Positions 34,590 to 43,800 of a stretch of DNA of 46,579 bases are shown here, one piece after another. The translations under genes and the position numbers were made by a program. Source of the DNA: an uncultured Muribaculaceae bacterium (GTDB lineage: Bacteria > Bacteroidota > Bacteroidia > Bacteroidales > Muribaculaceae); the NCBI GenBank assembly GCA_934636465.1, contig CAKUAR010000016.1:1-46579 (forward strand), read 5' to 3'. The stretch's first letter is position 1, and each line of letters opens with the position of its first letter. Under the pieces are notes generated by a model. That model was not told the DNA's origin. It searched no databases and saw only the letters and a list, made by a program, of their open reading frames with translations.

Positions 34590-34597
34590 CAAAGATA
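34590..34597 (-). promoter_or_regulatory. -7 promoter element of the psd operon
   Basis: The minus strand reads TATCTTTG, an exact consensus box, 28 bp upstream of the psd ATG. The -33 element is not clear. Confidence 0.55.
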
Positions 34598-34726
34598 AGA
34601 ATTATTAAACAATACCCACGCCAATGCGCCACCATTTTCCACCTCTTTTTCACCACTATTTCATCTGTCTGTGTTCCCGTTAACACCTCGGCGCGCCACC
34701 AGCCGCAATTATCACCGCCGGCCGGC

Positions 34727-34757
34727 TTGGCTGTTGTGCTTTTTTCAAATACCTTTG
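34727..34757 (+). promoter_or_regulatory. promoter of the GT4 gene
   Basis: TTG at 34727-34729 and TACCTTTG at 34750-34757, spacing 20 bp, matching the Bacteroidetes pattern. The ATG lies 27 bp downstream. Confidence 0.55.
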
Positions 34758-34784
34758 CATTAAGCAAAAACAATCACACGCCCT

Positions 34785-35882
34785 ATGAGCACATCGGTCA
34801 AAGTAATCTACGACACCCAGACATTCGACATACAGCAGTTCGGAGGCATTTCTCGCTATTTCTACGAGATTATACGCAATCTCCGCGCCACAGGCGACAA
34901 CGTGCGCCTGCCCATGCTGTTCTCAAAAAACCACTACCTTAGCCGGCACGACGTCACCTCACACTTCAGTGCCATGCCCATGGGGTTTTATAAGTGCTTC
35001 AAAGGGGTGTTCAAGGGTCTTAACCGCCGCCACACGCTTGCAGCCATGCGCCGCGGCGGCTACGATGTGTTTCACCCCACCTACTACGACCCGTTTTTTC
35101 TCGACGGTCTCGGCGGCAAACCTTTCGTGCTCACAATCCACGACATGATTCACGAGAAGTTTCCGCAATACTTCTCACCCACCGACCCCACCGCCGCGCG
35201 CAAAGCGCTTCTGGCGTCACAAGCCGCACGCATCATAGCCATAAGCGACAACACGCGCCGCGACATTATCGACTACCTCGGCATTTCGCCCGATAAAATC
35301 GACGTCATATACCACGGCATAACCCCCGTCGAGCCTTCACGCACCTTGTCGTTGCCAAGCAGCTACATTCTATTTGTGGGGCAGCGTGGCGGCTACAAAA
35401 ATTTCGACCTGCTGCTGTCGGCATTTGCCGCACTCTCTGCCAAGCACCCACAGCTTCACCTCGTCTGCACAGGCCGTGCGTTCAACTCACAAGAGTCGCA
35501 AAAGTTTGCCGCGCTCGGCTTAATCGGCAAAATCCACCACTTCAGCGCCACCGAGCCGCAGCTTGCCCAGCTCTACTGCCAAGCCACGGCATTTGTGTTT
35601 CCGTCGCTCTACGAGGGCTTTGGCATACCCATTCTTGAAGCCTGGGCCAATTCCTGCCCTGTGCTACTTAGCAACGCCAGCTGTTTTCCCGAAATATGCG
35701 ATGAAGCCGGTGTTTATTTCGACCCTGCGTCGTGCCAAAGCCTTACCGAGACATTAGACCGCATCGTCACCGACGACGCACTGCGCCGGCATGTCACAGA
35801 GCTTGGTTCAAAGCGCGTGGCCGACTTCACTTGGCAAAAAGCCGCAGCCCTAACTCACGCCACCTACTGCAAAGTCATCTAA
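34785..35882 (+). CDS. GT4-family glycosyltransferase
   Basis: A 365-residue cytosolic or membrane-associated enzyme with GT-B fold that moves a sugar from a nucleotide-sugar donor to an acceptor glycan. The N-terminal acceptor half starts KVIYDTQTFDIQQFGGISRYF, with the usual glycine-rich loop, and FHPTYYDPFFL. The donor half has YILFVGQRGGYKNFDLLL and the retaining-GT signature E-x7-E in YEGFGIPILEAWA, with PVLLSNASCFPEICDEAG after it. No signal peptide. It is a single gene, not part of a glycan synthesis cluster, with its own promoter and a terminator shared with the gene opposite. Donor and acceptor cannot be told. Confidence 0.9.
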   Translation: MSTSVKVIYDTQTFDIQQFGGISRYFYEIIRNLRATGDNVRLPMLFSKNHYLSRHDVTSHFSAMPMGFYKCFKGVFKGLNRRHTLAAMRRGGYDVFHPTYYDPFFLDGLGGKPFVLTIHDMIHEKFPQYFSPTDPTAARKALLASQAARIIAISDNTRRDIIDYLGISPDKIDVIYHGITPVEPSRTLSLPSSYILFVGQRGGYKNFDLLLSAFAALSAKHPQLHLVCTGRAFNSQESQKFAALGLIGKIHHFSATEPQLAQLYCQATAFVFPSLYEGFGIPILEAWANSCPVLLSNASCFPEICDEAGVYFDPASCQSLTETLDRIVTDDALRRHVTELGSKRVADFTWQKAAALTHATYCKVI

Positions 35883-35905
35883 GCGCACAAACAGGCATAA
35901 AAAAC

Positions 35906-35942
35906 AAACGCCACGGCTCATGCCGCAGCGTTTATTTTTTTA
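35906..35942. terminator. bidirectional terminator between the GT4 and POT genes
   Basis: AAACGC (35906-35911) pairs with GCGTTT (35928-35933), and inside CGGC pairs with GCCG around TCAT. The plus strand follows with ATTTTTTT; the minus strand follows with TTTGTTTTTT-like sequence. It ends both converging genes. Confidence 0.78.
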
Positions 35943-35964
35943 TCACTATTTAGCCTTCTCTTGT

Positions 35965-37524
35965 TTACTCCGAGGTAACGCGCTCAAGCCATTTCACCAT
36001 GCCGAGCATCACGCCCATCGACACGAAGCAAACAGCCAGGAACACCGTCCAGCACTCCCACAGCGGCATTTTGTTATACATAAGCGGGCCAATCCAAATC
36101 AGCAGGTTGCCCACAGCCGTTGCGCCGAGCCACAAGCCCTGGCACAAGCCCTGAAGGTGTTTTGGCGCCACTTTCGACACAAACGACAATCCAAGTGGAG
36201 AAATGAACAGCTCTGCCACGGTGAGGAAGAAATAGGTAACTATCAGCACCCACGGCCCAGCCTTCATGGCCTCTTTGGCGTCAACGCTCATAGCCTTGAA
36301 CTCCTCGCCCGACGGATAACCCATGACAAACGAGTAGATTGCCAGGAACAGATAAGCCAAACCGGCAATAAACATGCCATAGGCAATCTTGCGTGGAGTG
36401 GATATTTGCTTGCCGCGACGGCCTAGAACACCAAAAATCCACATAATTATTGGCGTGAGCACTATCACGAAGAACGGATTCACAGCCTGCCAAATTTCAG
36501 GAGCTATCGAGTCGGTCTTAACAAAGTCGCGTGCAAACACCGAGAGCGACTGGCCGTTCTGGTGGAACGAGAACCAGAAGAATATTGCCACGCCAAGCAC
36601 TGCAAACAAGGCATACATGCGTTGCTTGATTTCCTTGGCCATTGCCACCTTCTCCTCTGCGGTGTAGCCCACTGCCGCGGCAGCCTCTTTCTTCGCAGGT
36701 GTCGGGAAAATCTTCTTATATGCCACAAATATTGCAAGCGATATGAGCATTGCCACCACCGATGCTATAAACGAGTAGTGCACGCCGGTGTTGAATGTCT
36801 CCAGATAACCCGAGCATGCCGAGGTCATGTCGGCCACATTGCCGCCCACCTGCTGCATGAGATTCGTCAAGTTGTCCTGCTCCTCGCCTGTCATTGCCTT
36901 GCCTTCAAGGAACTTGTGGCACAGAGCCGGAAGTTCGGCGTTATAGAGCAGTCCCTTCGTCCCAAGCCACCACTGACGCAAATATGGGGCAATAAACGGA
37001 GCCACCAGACCGCCAATGTTTATAAACACATAAAATATCTGGAAACCAGAGTCACGCTTGCCTTTCACGGCAGCCAACGCCTCCGGCCCCTTCTTTGCGG
37101 CCTCGGCCTCAAAATTGTCATACATCTGGCCCACTATGGCCTGCAAGTTGCCCTTAAACAAGCCATTGCCAAATGCTATGAGCAGCAGGGCAAAGCAAGT
37201 GAACGGCAGCAGCCACGAAATGTTGGCGGCAGTTGACATTATAGGGAACGAAAGCAGCACATAGCCCGAAGCCATCACTATCAGACCAGCCATAATGGTG
37301 CCCTTATAGTTTTGTTTCTTGTCGGCTATAGCACCGCCCACGAGGCTCAGCACATAGATGAGCGCATAAAACACAGAATAAATGATGCCGCTCGTCTCGT
37401 CGCTAAGTCCGAACTTTGAGCACAAGAAAAGCAGAAGCACGGCGTTCATGATGTAGTAGCCGAAACGTTCGCCCATGTTGCTCAGAGCAGCGGGAATTAA
37501 TCCCTTGGGGTGGTTTTTGAACAT
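35965..37524 (-). CDS. POT-family (peptide transporter) MFS protein
   Basis: A 519-residue inner-membrane protein with about 12-14 hydrophobic segments, related to proton-coupled oligopeptide transporters: GERFGYYIMNAVLLLFL at the first helix, GGAIADKKQNYKGTI and FKGNLQAIVGQMYD, and the late PLGLSFVSKVAPKHLQGLCQGLW motif. In classical POTs the first helix reads E-x-x-E-R; here it is N16-x-x-E19-R20, so the first acidic residue of the proton-coupling motif is missing. A long cytoplasmic linker, around residues 275-300 (KKIFPTPAKKEAAAA), divides the halves. It is likely a peptide or other solute carrier; the substrate is not certain. Confidence 0.85.
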   Translation of the reverse strand: MFKNHPKGLIPAALSNMGERFGYYIMNAVLLLFLCSKFGLSDETSGIIYSVFYALIYVLSLVGGAIADKKQNYKGTIMAGLIVMASGYVLLSFPIMSTAANISWLLPFTCFALLLIAFGNGLFKGNLQAIVGQMYDNFEAEAAKKGPEALAAVKGKRDSGFQIFYVFINIGGLVAPFIAPYLRQWWLGTKGLLYNAELPALCHKFLEGKAMTGEEQDNLTNLMQQVGGNVADMTSACSGYLETFNTGVHYSFIASVVAMLISLAIFVAYKKIFPTPAKKEAAAAVGYTAEEKVAMAKEIKQRMYALFAVLGVAIFFWFSFHQNGQSLSVFARDFVKTDSIAPEIWQAVNPFFVIVLTPIIMWIFGVLGRRGKQISTPRKIAYGMFIAGLAYLFLAIYSFVMGYPSGEEFKAMSVDAKEAMKAGPWVLIVTYFFLTVAELFISPLGLSFVSKVAPKHLQGLCQGLWLGATAVGNLLIWIGPLMYNKMPLWECWTVFLAVCFVSMGVMLGMVKWLERVTSE

Positions 37525-37590
37525 AGTGTAATGGTTTTTATTTTGTTAAAAATTAAGTTTTTACGCATCAGTCACGCCAGCGCTGCGGCC

Positions 37591-38019
37591 TCACTGCGTC
37601 TCCTTTATCTTGAAAGCCAAGGCATAAGCCCTGATTTTCTTCACCATCGACAGCAGGCCGTTGCTGCGTGTGGGGCTCAAGTTGTCCTTAAAGCCTATCT
37701 TGTCTATAAAATACAGGTCCGCGTCAAGTATCTCCTGTGGAGTTCGACCCGAAAACACACGTATCAGCAGCGAAATCAGTCCTTTCACTATTATCGCATC
37801 GCTGTCGGCCTGAAAATAGAGCTTGCCGTCGCGGTCCTCGCAGTTAAGCCACAACCGGCTTTGGCAACCGTCAATCAAGTTGTCTGGCGTATGCTGGTCC
37901 TCCGGCAAAGTCTCAAGCGAGTTGCCGAGGTCAATAATATAGGCATAGCGGTCAATCCAAGTTGACATTTCCGAGAACTCCTCTATGATTTCGTCTTGTG
38001 ATTCATTGATTGATTGCAT
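37591..38019 (-). CDS. sufE: SufE-family sulfur acceptor protein
   Basis: A 142-residue cytosolic protein that takes sulfur from the cysteine desulfurase SufS and hands it to the SufBCD iron-sulfur scaffold. The family pattern is clear: DEIIEEFSEMSTWIDRYAYI, then LPEDQHTPDNLIDGCQSRLW, where Cys52 is the sulfur carrier, then DSDAIIVKGLISLLIRVFSG and LSPTRSNGLLSMVKKI. Length is standard. The rest of the suf operon is not in the window, so it acts from a separate place, with its own promoter. It lies 67 bp before the POT gene in the same direction. Confidence 0.93.
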   Translation of the reverse strand: MQSINESQDEIIEEFSEMSTWIDRYAYIIDLGNSLETLPEDQHTPDNLIDGCQSRLWLNCEDRDGKLYFQADSDAIIVKGLISLLIRVFSGRTPQEILDADLYFIDKIGFKDNLSPTRSNGLLSMVKKIRAYALAFKIKETQ

Positions 38020-38045
38020 AGCGCAAATTAATTTTTTTAGTTAGC

Positions 38046-38076
38046 CAAAATTACTGAATATTTTGCTTTTTCGCAA
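38046..38076 (-). promoter_or_regulatory. promoter of sufE
   Basis: On the minus strand, TAATTTTG (38046-38053) with TTG 20 bp upstream (38074-38076). The ATG is 26 bp downstream. Confidence 0.48.
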
Positions 38077-38129
38077 CAACCCAATCCCCACCCCACCCAA
38101 AAACCACCACCAAACTCCACACACGCACC

Positions 38130-38232
38130 ACAACGAGCAGCACCCAATAACACAACCCCAGCACTACAACGGGCAGCACTCGATAGCACAACCCCACCCC
38201 ACAGCGAGCAGCACGCAGTGCTGCAATGCGAC
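38130..38232. repeat. degenerate 35-36-bp tandem repeats, about 2.8 units
   Basis: Units start at 38130, 38166 and 38201. The shared core is ACAACGAGCAGCAC, becoming ACAACGGGCAGCAC and ACAGCGAGCAGCAC, followed by A/GCACAACCCC-A in the first two. The third unit is shorter and decays. The composition is C/A-rich on the plus strand. It sits in the gap between sufE and the PpiD-like gene. Confidence 0.65.
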
Positions 38233-38266
38233 AGCATGCAGCCTACCAACCCAGAATCAGGCGACA

Positions 38267-38365
38267 ATGTGCCGGAGGCACATGTATATCCCATAACGAC
38301 TGAGGAGCGACAGCGACGGTCGTGGGGCAAAACCAACCAAAATAACGCATGCCGGAGGGATGCGT
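38267..38365. repeat. pair of related hairpins with CCGGAGG core
   Basis: Hairpin 1: ATGTGCC (38267-38273), GGA, GGCACAT (38277-38283), a perfect 7-bp stem. Hairpin 2: ACGCAT (38345-38350) with ATGCGT (38360-38365), loop GCCGGAGGG. Both carry GCCGGAGG at the tip in the same direction, 80 bp apart, and between them are ACGAC and GTCGT arms. The layout is like an intergenic repeat family (REP- or MITE-type). Confidence 0.5.
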
Positions 38366-38404
38366 ATAGCGCCAACCTTGCCACCCAGCACCAACAAAAA
38401 CGAA

Positions 38405-38436
38405 GCAGAGCCGCCGATTTTCATCGACAGCTCTGC
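38405..38436 (-). terminator. terminator of the PpiD-like gene
   Basis: GCAGAGC (38405-38411) pairs with GCTCTGC (38430-38436), with CGAT/ATCG inside. On the minus strand it is followed by TTCGTTTTTGTT. It lies 40 bp after the stop codon at 38476. A small GTGGGT-ATT-ACCCAC hairpin stands between. Confidence 0.62.
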
Positions 38437-38475
38437 CCAGTCTCTTACGTGGGTATTACCCACATTATTTTGTCA

Positions 38476-40554
38476 TCAATAGAACTTGATGATGTTTTTC
38501 TTCACACCGGCAGCCTTGCTAAGTATGCGATACATAACTTGTGCGTTAGCCACCACGTAACCGCCACGAGTACGAGCGAACTGCATATTCAGCTCATCTT
38601 TCGACGGAACACGTTTGCTGCGCTCTTGACGAGTTGCTTGATACACATAGATTGCAGAATTACCCTTCCACGGACCTTGGAGTTGACCAGGTTTTGCAAC
38701 CGACATACGGCCAATCAAGCCCACTTCAGAGTTGTCAATCTTGTTGATTCCGTCTTGTGCGAAAATCACTTGAGTTGTGTCAACAGCAGTGCCGAAGAGT
38801 TTAGCATAAGAGTTGAGGTCTTTAGCCTTGCCGCTGTATTGCTTCATGAGAGCATCACCCTTCTTAGAGTTGCGAACCTTAGCTGTCAAGTAGTCCTTAA
38901 CGGCCGGATAGTCCACTGGGAAGTAGTCGTCCTTATACACATTGTCAAGAGCCACCACGATGAGCACGTCTTTGTTGTCGCTGAAGATTGTTGACACCTC
39001 ACCAGGTTTGCTGTCAAATGCCCACTTGATAGCCTTGCGCGAATCCTTGATGCCGCCGCCAAATTGTGGGTTGTAACCTATTTGCGGAGTGCTTGGAGTG
39101 ATTTCAGCCTCGATTGCCTGATAACCGGCCTTGGCTGCATTCTTCTCAAAAGCCTCTATAGTTTTGTTCTTGTTAAGGAAGTTCTGCAGTTTGTTTGTGA
39201 TGTTGTCAATAGTCTTTTGGCTTGCATACGACTGGAAGCTCACATCAGCAAGAGTGTAGAATGTCTTAGGAGCTTTCTTCTCCACCACCTTGCAGAGATA
39301 TGCGCCATCGGCACTCGATTGCAGCACCACATAACCAGCGCCAGCATTGGCAATCTTGGTCTTGAGCGAGTCTGGAGCGTTTGCTATTTGTTGCCACTCG
39401 GCTTCTTGTGTTTTCACACCCTTAACCTTGGCTACCTCGGCGAGAGGCTTGCCAGAGTTGAGCATATTGAGCACAGAGTCTTGCAGTTTCTTGTTGCCTT
39501 GCACAGCCACAGAAGCCACGTTCACCGAGTCAAGCGAGCTCTCTATCTTGAGCACCTTAACCAAGTGGTAATTCTTGTCTTGTGGGTCGGCCTTATACAC
39601 AGAGCCCACCGAAGCACCCTTCACAAAGTCTCTCACAGCATTGTCAGTGATTTGGCTCAAACTTGCCTTCACAGAGTCGGTGCGGAGTTCGCTCATTGTG
39701 CGAATCGAGTCAATGCCGTTATATGCCACCAAGTTGTTGTAAGCCTTGTTGACAAGAGCGTTGGCCTTGGCCACATCGCTTTGCGATGGCTCCACGTTCA
39801 CTGCTATGTAGTGAATGGCGCGAGTTTCCTCGTCCATTGTGAAGAGTTGTTTCTCTTTGTCATAAGCTGCTTTGAGTTCAGAGTCACTCACAGGGAACTT
39901 GTTGTCGGCAAGAGTCGAGTAGTCTTTCTTCACAAAGTTGATGTAGCATGTTGTTTCTCCGTCCTCAGCCATTTGCTGACGGTCGAGGTCGTTGGCTTGT
40001 ATTGCGCCGGCAACGAGCATAGAGAGTTTTTGCATCTTGAGTTGCTTGAGCACGTCGTCTTGCATCTTCACCCAGTTGGCACGCAATTCTGCCACTTGTG
40101 CGTCCTGAATGCCATATTTTGCAGGATTGAAAATGAAGTCGTAGGCTTGAGCTGGAGTTTCAGCGCCTATCTGGCGTGCAAACTGCATAGCTGCCTGGCT
40201 TGGGTTCTTGCCAGTGAGCGCGTTGCTCAGCTCGCTGTCGGTAACGTCGATGCCCACCTTGTCATATTCTTGCTCAAGGAGTTTCTCGAACACCATTTCG
40301 TCGAGCAACTGCTGCTGTCTAACGGCTTGGTCTTCCTGATTGTTCTGGTTTTGATTCTGGGCTGCGAGCTCTTGTTCCCTTTTCTGGAACTCCATGATGT
40401 CGATTTTGTCGCCACCCACTTTAGCTGCGGTGTTGTCGTTGAACAATGACTCCACGGCGCGCACACCGTCTTCCACGATGAAGGCGAGGAGGCCAAGGCC
40501 AATGACAATTGTCAAGACAACCGCTCTTTTTCTGATTTTCTCTAATGCTGCCAT
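38476..40554 (-). CDS. PpiD-like periplasmic peptidyl-prolyl isomerase/chaperone (SurA N-terminal type)
   Basis: A 692-residue folding helper anchored by one N-terminal membrane helix (KRAVVLTIVIGLGLLAFIVED, about residues 10-29), the rest in the periplasm. Residues about 40-280 are the SurA_N/chaperone part (MEFQKREQELAAQNQNQNNQ, then DEMVFEKLLEQEYDKVGIDVTDSELS). A rotamase (PpiC-type) region lies around 330-450 (VYKADPQDKNYHLVKVL), with a further degenerate domain near 470-580 (QFGGGIKDSRKAIKWAF, PGEVSTIFSD). The order matches the Bacteroidetes PpiD-like proteins. The isomerase activity of the degenerate domains is unproven. A near-perfect promoter stands upstream. Confidence 0.88.
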   Translation of the reverse strand: MAALEKIRKRAVVLTIVIGLGLLAFIVEDGVRAVESLFNDNTAAKVGGDKIDIMEFQKREQELAAQNQNQNNQEDQAVRQQQLLDEMVFEKLLEQEYDKVGIDVTDSELSNALTGKNPSQAAMQFARQIGAETPAQAYDFIFNPAKYGIQDAQVAELRANWVKMQDDVLKQLKMQKLSMLVAGAIQANDLDRQQMAEDGETTCYINFVKKDYSTLADNKFPVSDSELKAAYDKEKQLFTMDEETRAIHYIAVNVEPSQSDVAKANALVNKAYNNLVAYNGIDSIRTMSELRTDSVKASLSQITDNAVRDFVKGASVGSVYKADPQDKNYHLVKVLKIESSLDSVNVASVAVQGNKKLQDSVLNMLNSGKPLAEVAKVKGVKTQEAEWQQIANAPDSLKTKIANAGAGYVVLQSSADGAYLCKVVEKKAPKTFYTLADVSFQSYASQKTIDNITNKLQNFLNKNKTIEAFEKNAAKAGYQAIEAEITPSTPQIGYNPQFGGGIKDSRKAIKWAFDSKPGEVSTIFSDNKDVLIVVALDNVYKDDYFPVDYPAVKDYLTAKVRNSKKGDALMKQYSGKAKDLNSYAKLFGTAVDTTQVIFAQDGINKIDNSEVGLIGRMSVAKPGQLQGPWKGNSAIYVYQATRQERSKRVPSKDELNMQFARTRGGYVVANAQVMYRILSKAAGVKKNIIKFY

Positions 40555-40622
40555 TATTTTTTTATTTATTTTTGTTTTTTATCGGGTTGAAATTGCGTAG
40601 TTATTTCAGTTTAATAAACACG

Positions 40623-40653
40623 CAAAGATAGTAAAATTTGCTTTAGTGCCAAA
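40623..40653 (-). promoter_or_regulatory. consensus promoter of the PpiD-like gene
   Basis: On the minus strand: TTTG (40650-40653), a 19-bp spacer, then TATCTTTG (40623-40630). This is an exact match to the Bacteroidetes housekeeping promoter, about 70 bp upstream of the ATG. Confidence 0.75.
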
Positions 40654-40823
40654 ATACGCCGCTAAAATTGTGTCATTTTGCCGGTTGTGGCCTTTTCCAG
40701 AGCTTTTCACGACCTTTCACCAAGCCCTGCAGGCTCATTCTTTTCGCCGAGCGCGGACTGCCAGGCGGCAGCAGCTTAAACATTCTTTAGGGTTTGCGGG
40801 GGTGACTTTTGTTGATTTATCAT

Positions 40824-40831
40824 TATATTTG
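40824..40831 (+). promoter_or_regulatory. -7 promoter element of the TPR gene
   Basis: TATATTTG fits TAnnTTTG, 65 bp upstream of the ATG at 40897. TTTG motifs upstream are spaced 12 or 27 bp, so the -33 element is unclear. Confidence 0.5.
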
Positions 40832-40860
40832 CAGAATAGTATAGACCAGACATAAATATC

Positions 40861-40876
40861 AACCTCGCAAGAGGTT
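40861..40876 (+). promoter_or_regulatory. GNRA-type hairpin in the 5' leader of the TPR gene
   Basis: AACCTC, loop GCAA, GAGGTT: a perfect 6-bp stem with a GNRA tetraloop, 20 nt before the start codon. It is placed where it could affect ribosome entry or mRNA life. Confidence 0.4.
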
Positions 40877-40896
40877 CAAAAACATATTATAGCGAC

Positions 40897-43800
40897 ATGA
40901 AGTTAAAATCAGTATTGCTGACCACATGCCTTGTTGCGCCGATTGCCTCAGGCGCACAGCCAGCTTTGGCTGACACAGGTGCTGAGGGCTATCTCACCCG
41001 TGGCAAATTGATGTATGAGGCGCAAAACTACGTTGGGGCTATCGACCAACTTAGTCACGTGGCAACTTTGCCGGCCAACGCCTCGCTCCGCGAGGAAGCC
41101 GAGTTTTATCTTGCCTTGAGCAAATTTGAGCGCGGCGACCGCGAAAAGAGCCTCACCGCTCTCAACAAGTTTGTCAAGGACTACCCCACGTCGAAACACG
41201 CCAGTGAGGCTTTGATGAAAATAGGCGACTATTATTTCTATCGCGGCGACACCGACGCTCCGCAAACCCGCGACGACGCCGACGACCTGTTCCACAAAGG
41301 TCCTGCCTCGGCAAGTGGCAACAACTGGCCAAAAATCGGCGAGGGCAAAGGTCATGGCAACAATTTCGACGAAGCTTTAGCCGCTTACTCCAAAGTGCGC
41401 GAGGGCGCATTAGACGCCGATGCCAACGAGGACTTGCTCTATCGCAAAGCCTACGCCAACCTGCGTGTGGGCAACTACGAAGAGGCCAAAAAGCTCTACG
41501 ACCGCCTGGCCGGCACCAAACGCTATGGCGATGCCACCAAGTTCTATGACGCCTATATCGACTATGCCAACGGCAACTACAACTCGGCTCTCAAAAAGTT
41601 CCGCAGCATAAGAAGCGCCGGCGAGCTCGGCTACCAGTCACAATACTATGAGTGCCAAATCGAATATGCCGGCAAAGAATACGACAAGGTGATAAGCCTC
41701 GGCAAATCGCTGCTCGCCGACAATGCCAACGATTATTTCGACGTGGAGCTAAACCGTCTGGTGGGCGAAAGCTACTATCACCAGAACAACGACACACAGG
41801 CACGCACCTACCTCAAAAAATACATGAGCAGTGTCGATGGTGAGCCGTTGCGCACCGCCTCCTATGCCATGGGCGTGCTCAACTATCGCGACGGCCAGTA
41901 TCGCGCCGCCATGAGCAACATGAACCACGTCACCGGCTTAGCCGATGCCCTCGCCCAAAGCGCATATCTCTACATCGGACAGAGTGAGATGAAGCTCAAC
42001 GAGATGGACCCTGCCGCAATCGCGTTCCAGAAAGCTGCCGCCATGGATTTTGACCGCAACGTCAAGGAAACAGCTTTCTACAACTACGCCGTGAGCCAAA
42101 GCCGCGGCGGACGCACTCCTTTCGACAAGTCAATTGACATGTTTGAGAAATTCCTCAACGAGTACCCCAATTCCAAGTACCGCGACGAAGTGGAAGGCTA
42201 TCTCGTCAATGCCTATCTCACCACCAACGACTACAACAAGGCACTCACAAGCATATCACACATTCAGAACCCCGGCAAGCAAGTGCTCGCCGCCAAGCAA
42301 AAAGTGCTCTACAACCTGGGTGTGCAGGCATTGTCAAACAACAAGACCAAAACGGCACAAAACTATTTCAAACAGGCCATTGCCGTGGGCAACTACGACA
42401 AGAAAATACTGAACGAGTGCAAGTTGTGGCTCGGCGAGGCACAATATCGCAGTGGCGACTACAAGGAAGCCATGGACAACCAGCTCGCCTATGTCAACTC
42501 CACTGCCACCACCGACGAGAACTACGGTCTGGCGCAATACAACCTGGGCTACTCGCTTTTCCAGCAAAAACGCTACGACGCAGCCAAAAAGGCGTTCCAA
42601 AACGCCATCAACTCCAAGACCCTTAGCAAGGAGCTACTGGCCGACGCCTACAACCGCATTGGCGACACCAACTACTACACCCAAGACTTCTCGGCAGCCG
42701 AGAAGAGCTATGGCGAGGCAATAGGTCAAAACGAGGGCGCAGCCGACTACTCCATGTTCCAAAAAGCCATGATGGCAGGACTCAGCAAACGCTACAGCGC
42801 CAAGGTGGAGCAAATCGACGCTCTGCTCAAGGCTTATCCGAGCACAAGCCTTGCGCCACAAGCATTGCTTGAGAAAGCCAACGCCCAAGTGGCCATGAAG
42901 TCAGTGCCCGAAGCTCTTGCCACCTATGCGCAGGTAGTCAAGAAATATCCGCAGTCGCCAGAGGCTCGCAAGGCCATGTTGCAAGAAGGCATCGTCAATA
43001 AAAACAACGACAACGTAGATGCCGCCATCGAGGCATACAAGCAGCTCATCAGGAAATACCCGTCAAGCGACGAGGCTCAAGCCGCTGCCGAAGACATGAA
43101 ACTCATTTATGCCGAGCGCGGACAGCTCAAGCAGTTCTCCGACTTCCTGGAGAGCGTGCCCAACGCTCCACGCCTCGATGTTGCCGAGGTTGACCGTCTG
43201 ACATTTGAAGCAGCCGAGAAGCTCGCCATTGCCGACAAGCCAAGCATCACCAAGATGCAGCAATATCTCACAAATTACCCCAACGGCGCCTACGCAGCCC
43301 AAGCAAAATACTACATAGGCCGCTACTACTATGGCAAGGGCAACCTCAACGAGGCTCTGACCAACATCAACGCCTCGCTCGTTGGCAACGAAGACGCTTC
43401 GTTTGCCGAAGACGCGCTCTCTATCAAGAGCTCCATTTTGAGCAAGCAAGGTAAGAACGAAGAGGCCATGAAGGTTTACAAGGAACTTGCAGCCAAGTCG
43501 TCGAGCGCCGACAACAAGATTGTGGCACAGCTCGGCATGCTCCGTCTTTCTAAAGACATGAAGAAGTGGAAAGACGTCAAGAGCCTTGCCGACGCCCTGA
43601 TTAGCGGCGGTGGCCTCAACTCCAACGAGGAGAAAGAGGTGACCATAACACGCGCCATTGCCAATGCCGCTCTCGGCGACGAGACCTCGGCACAAGCCGA
43701 CTTGCGCCGTCTGTCAAAAGACACGCAAAACGAGTATGGTGCCCAAGCCGCCTACGAGCTCGCCAACATACAGTACAAGCACGGCGAGCTGAAACTTGCC

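Noticed and set aside
38130..38232. CRISPR array
   Set aside because: Units abut directly with no unique spacers, are degenerate, number only three, and no cas genes are near.
38037..38384. Cys/Gly-rich minus-strand frame over the tandem repeats
   Set aside because: Its sequence follows the repeat composition and hairpins; no start signal or family pattern.
39064..40449. 461-codon open frame opposite the PpiD-like gene
   Set aside because: Antisense shadow rich in Leu/His/Cys; no family features and no promoter.
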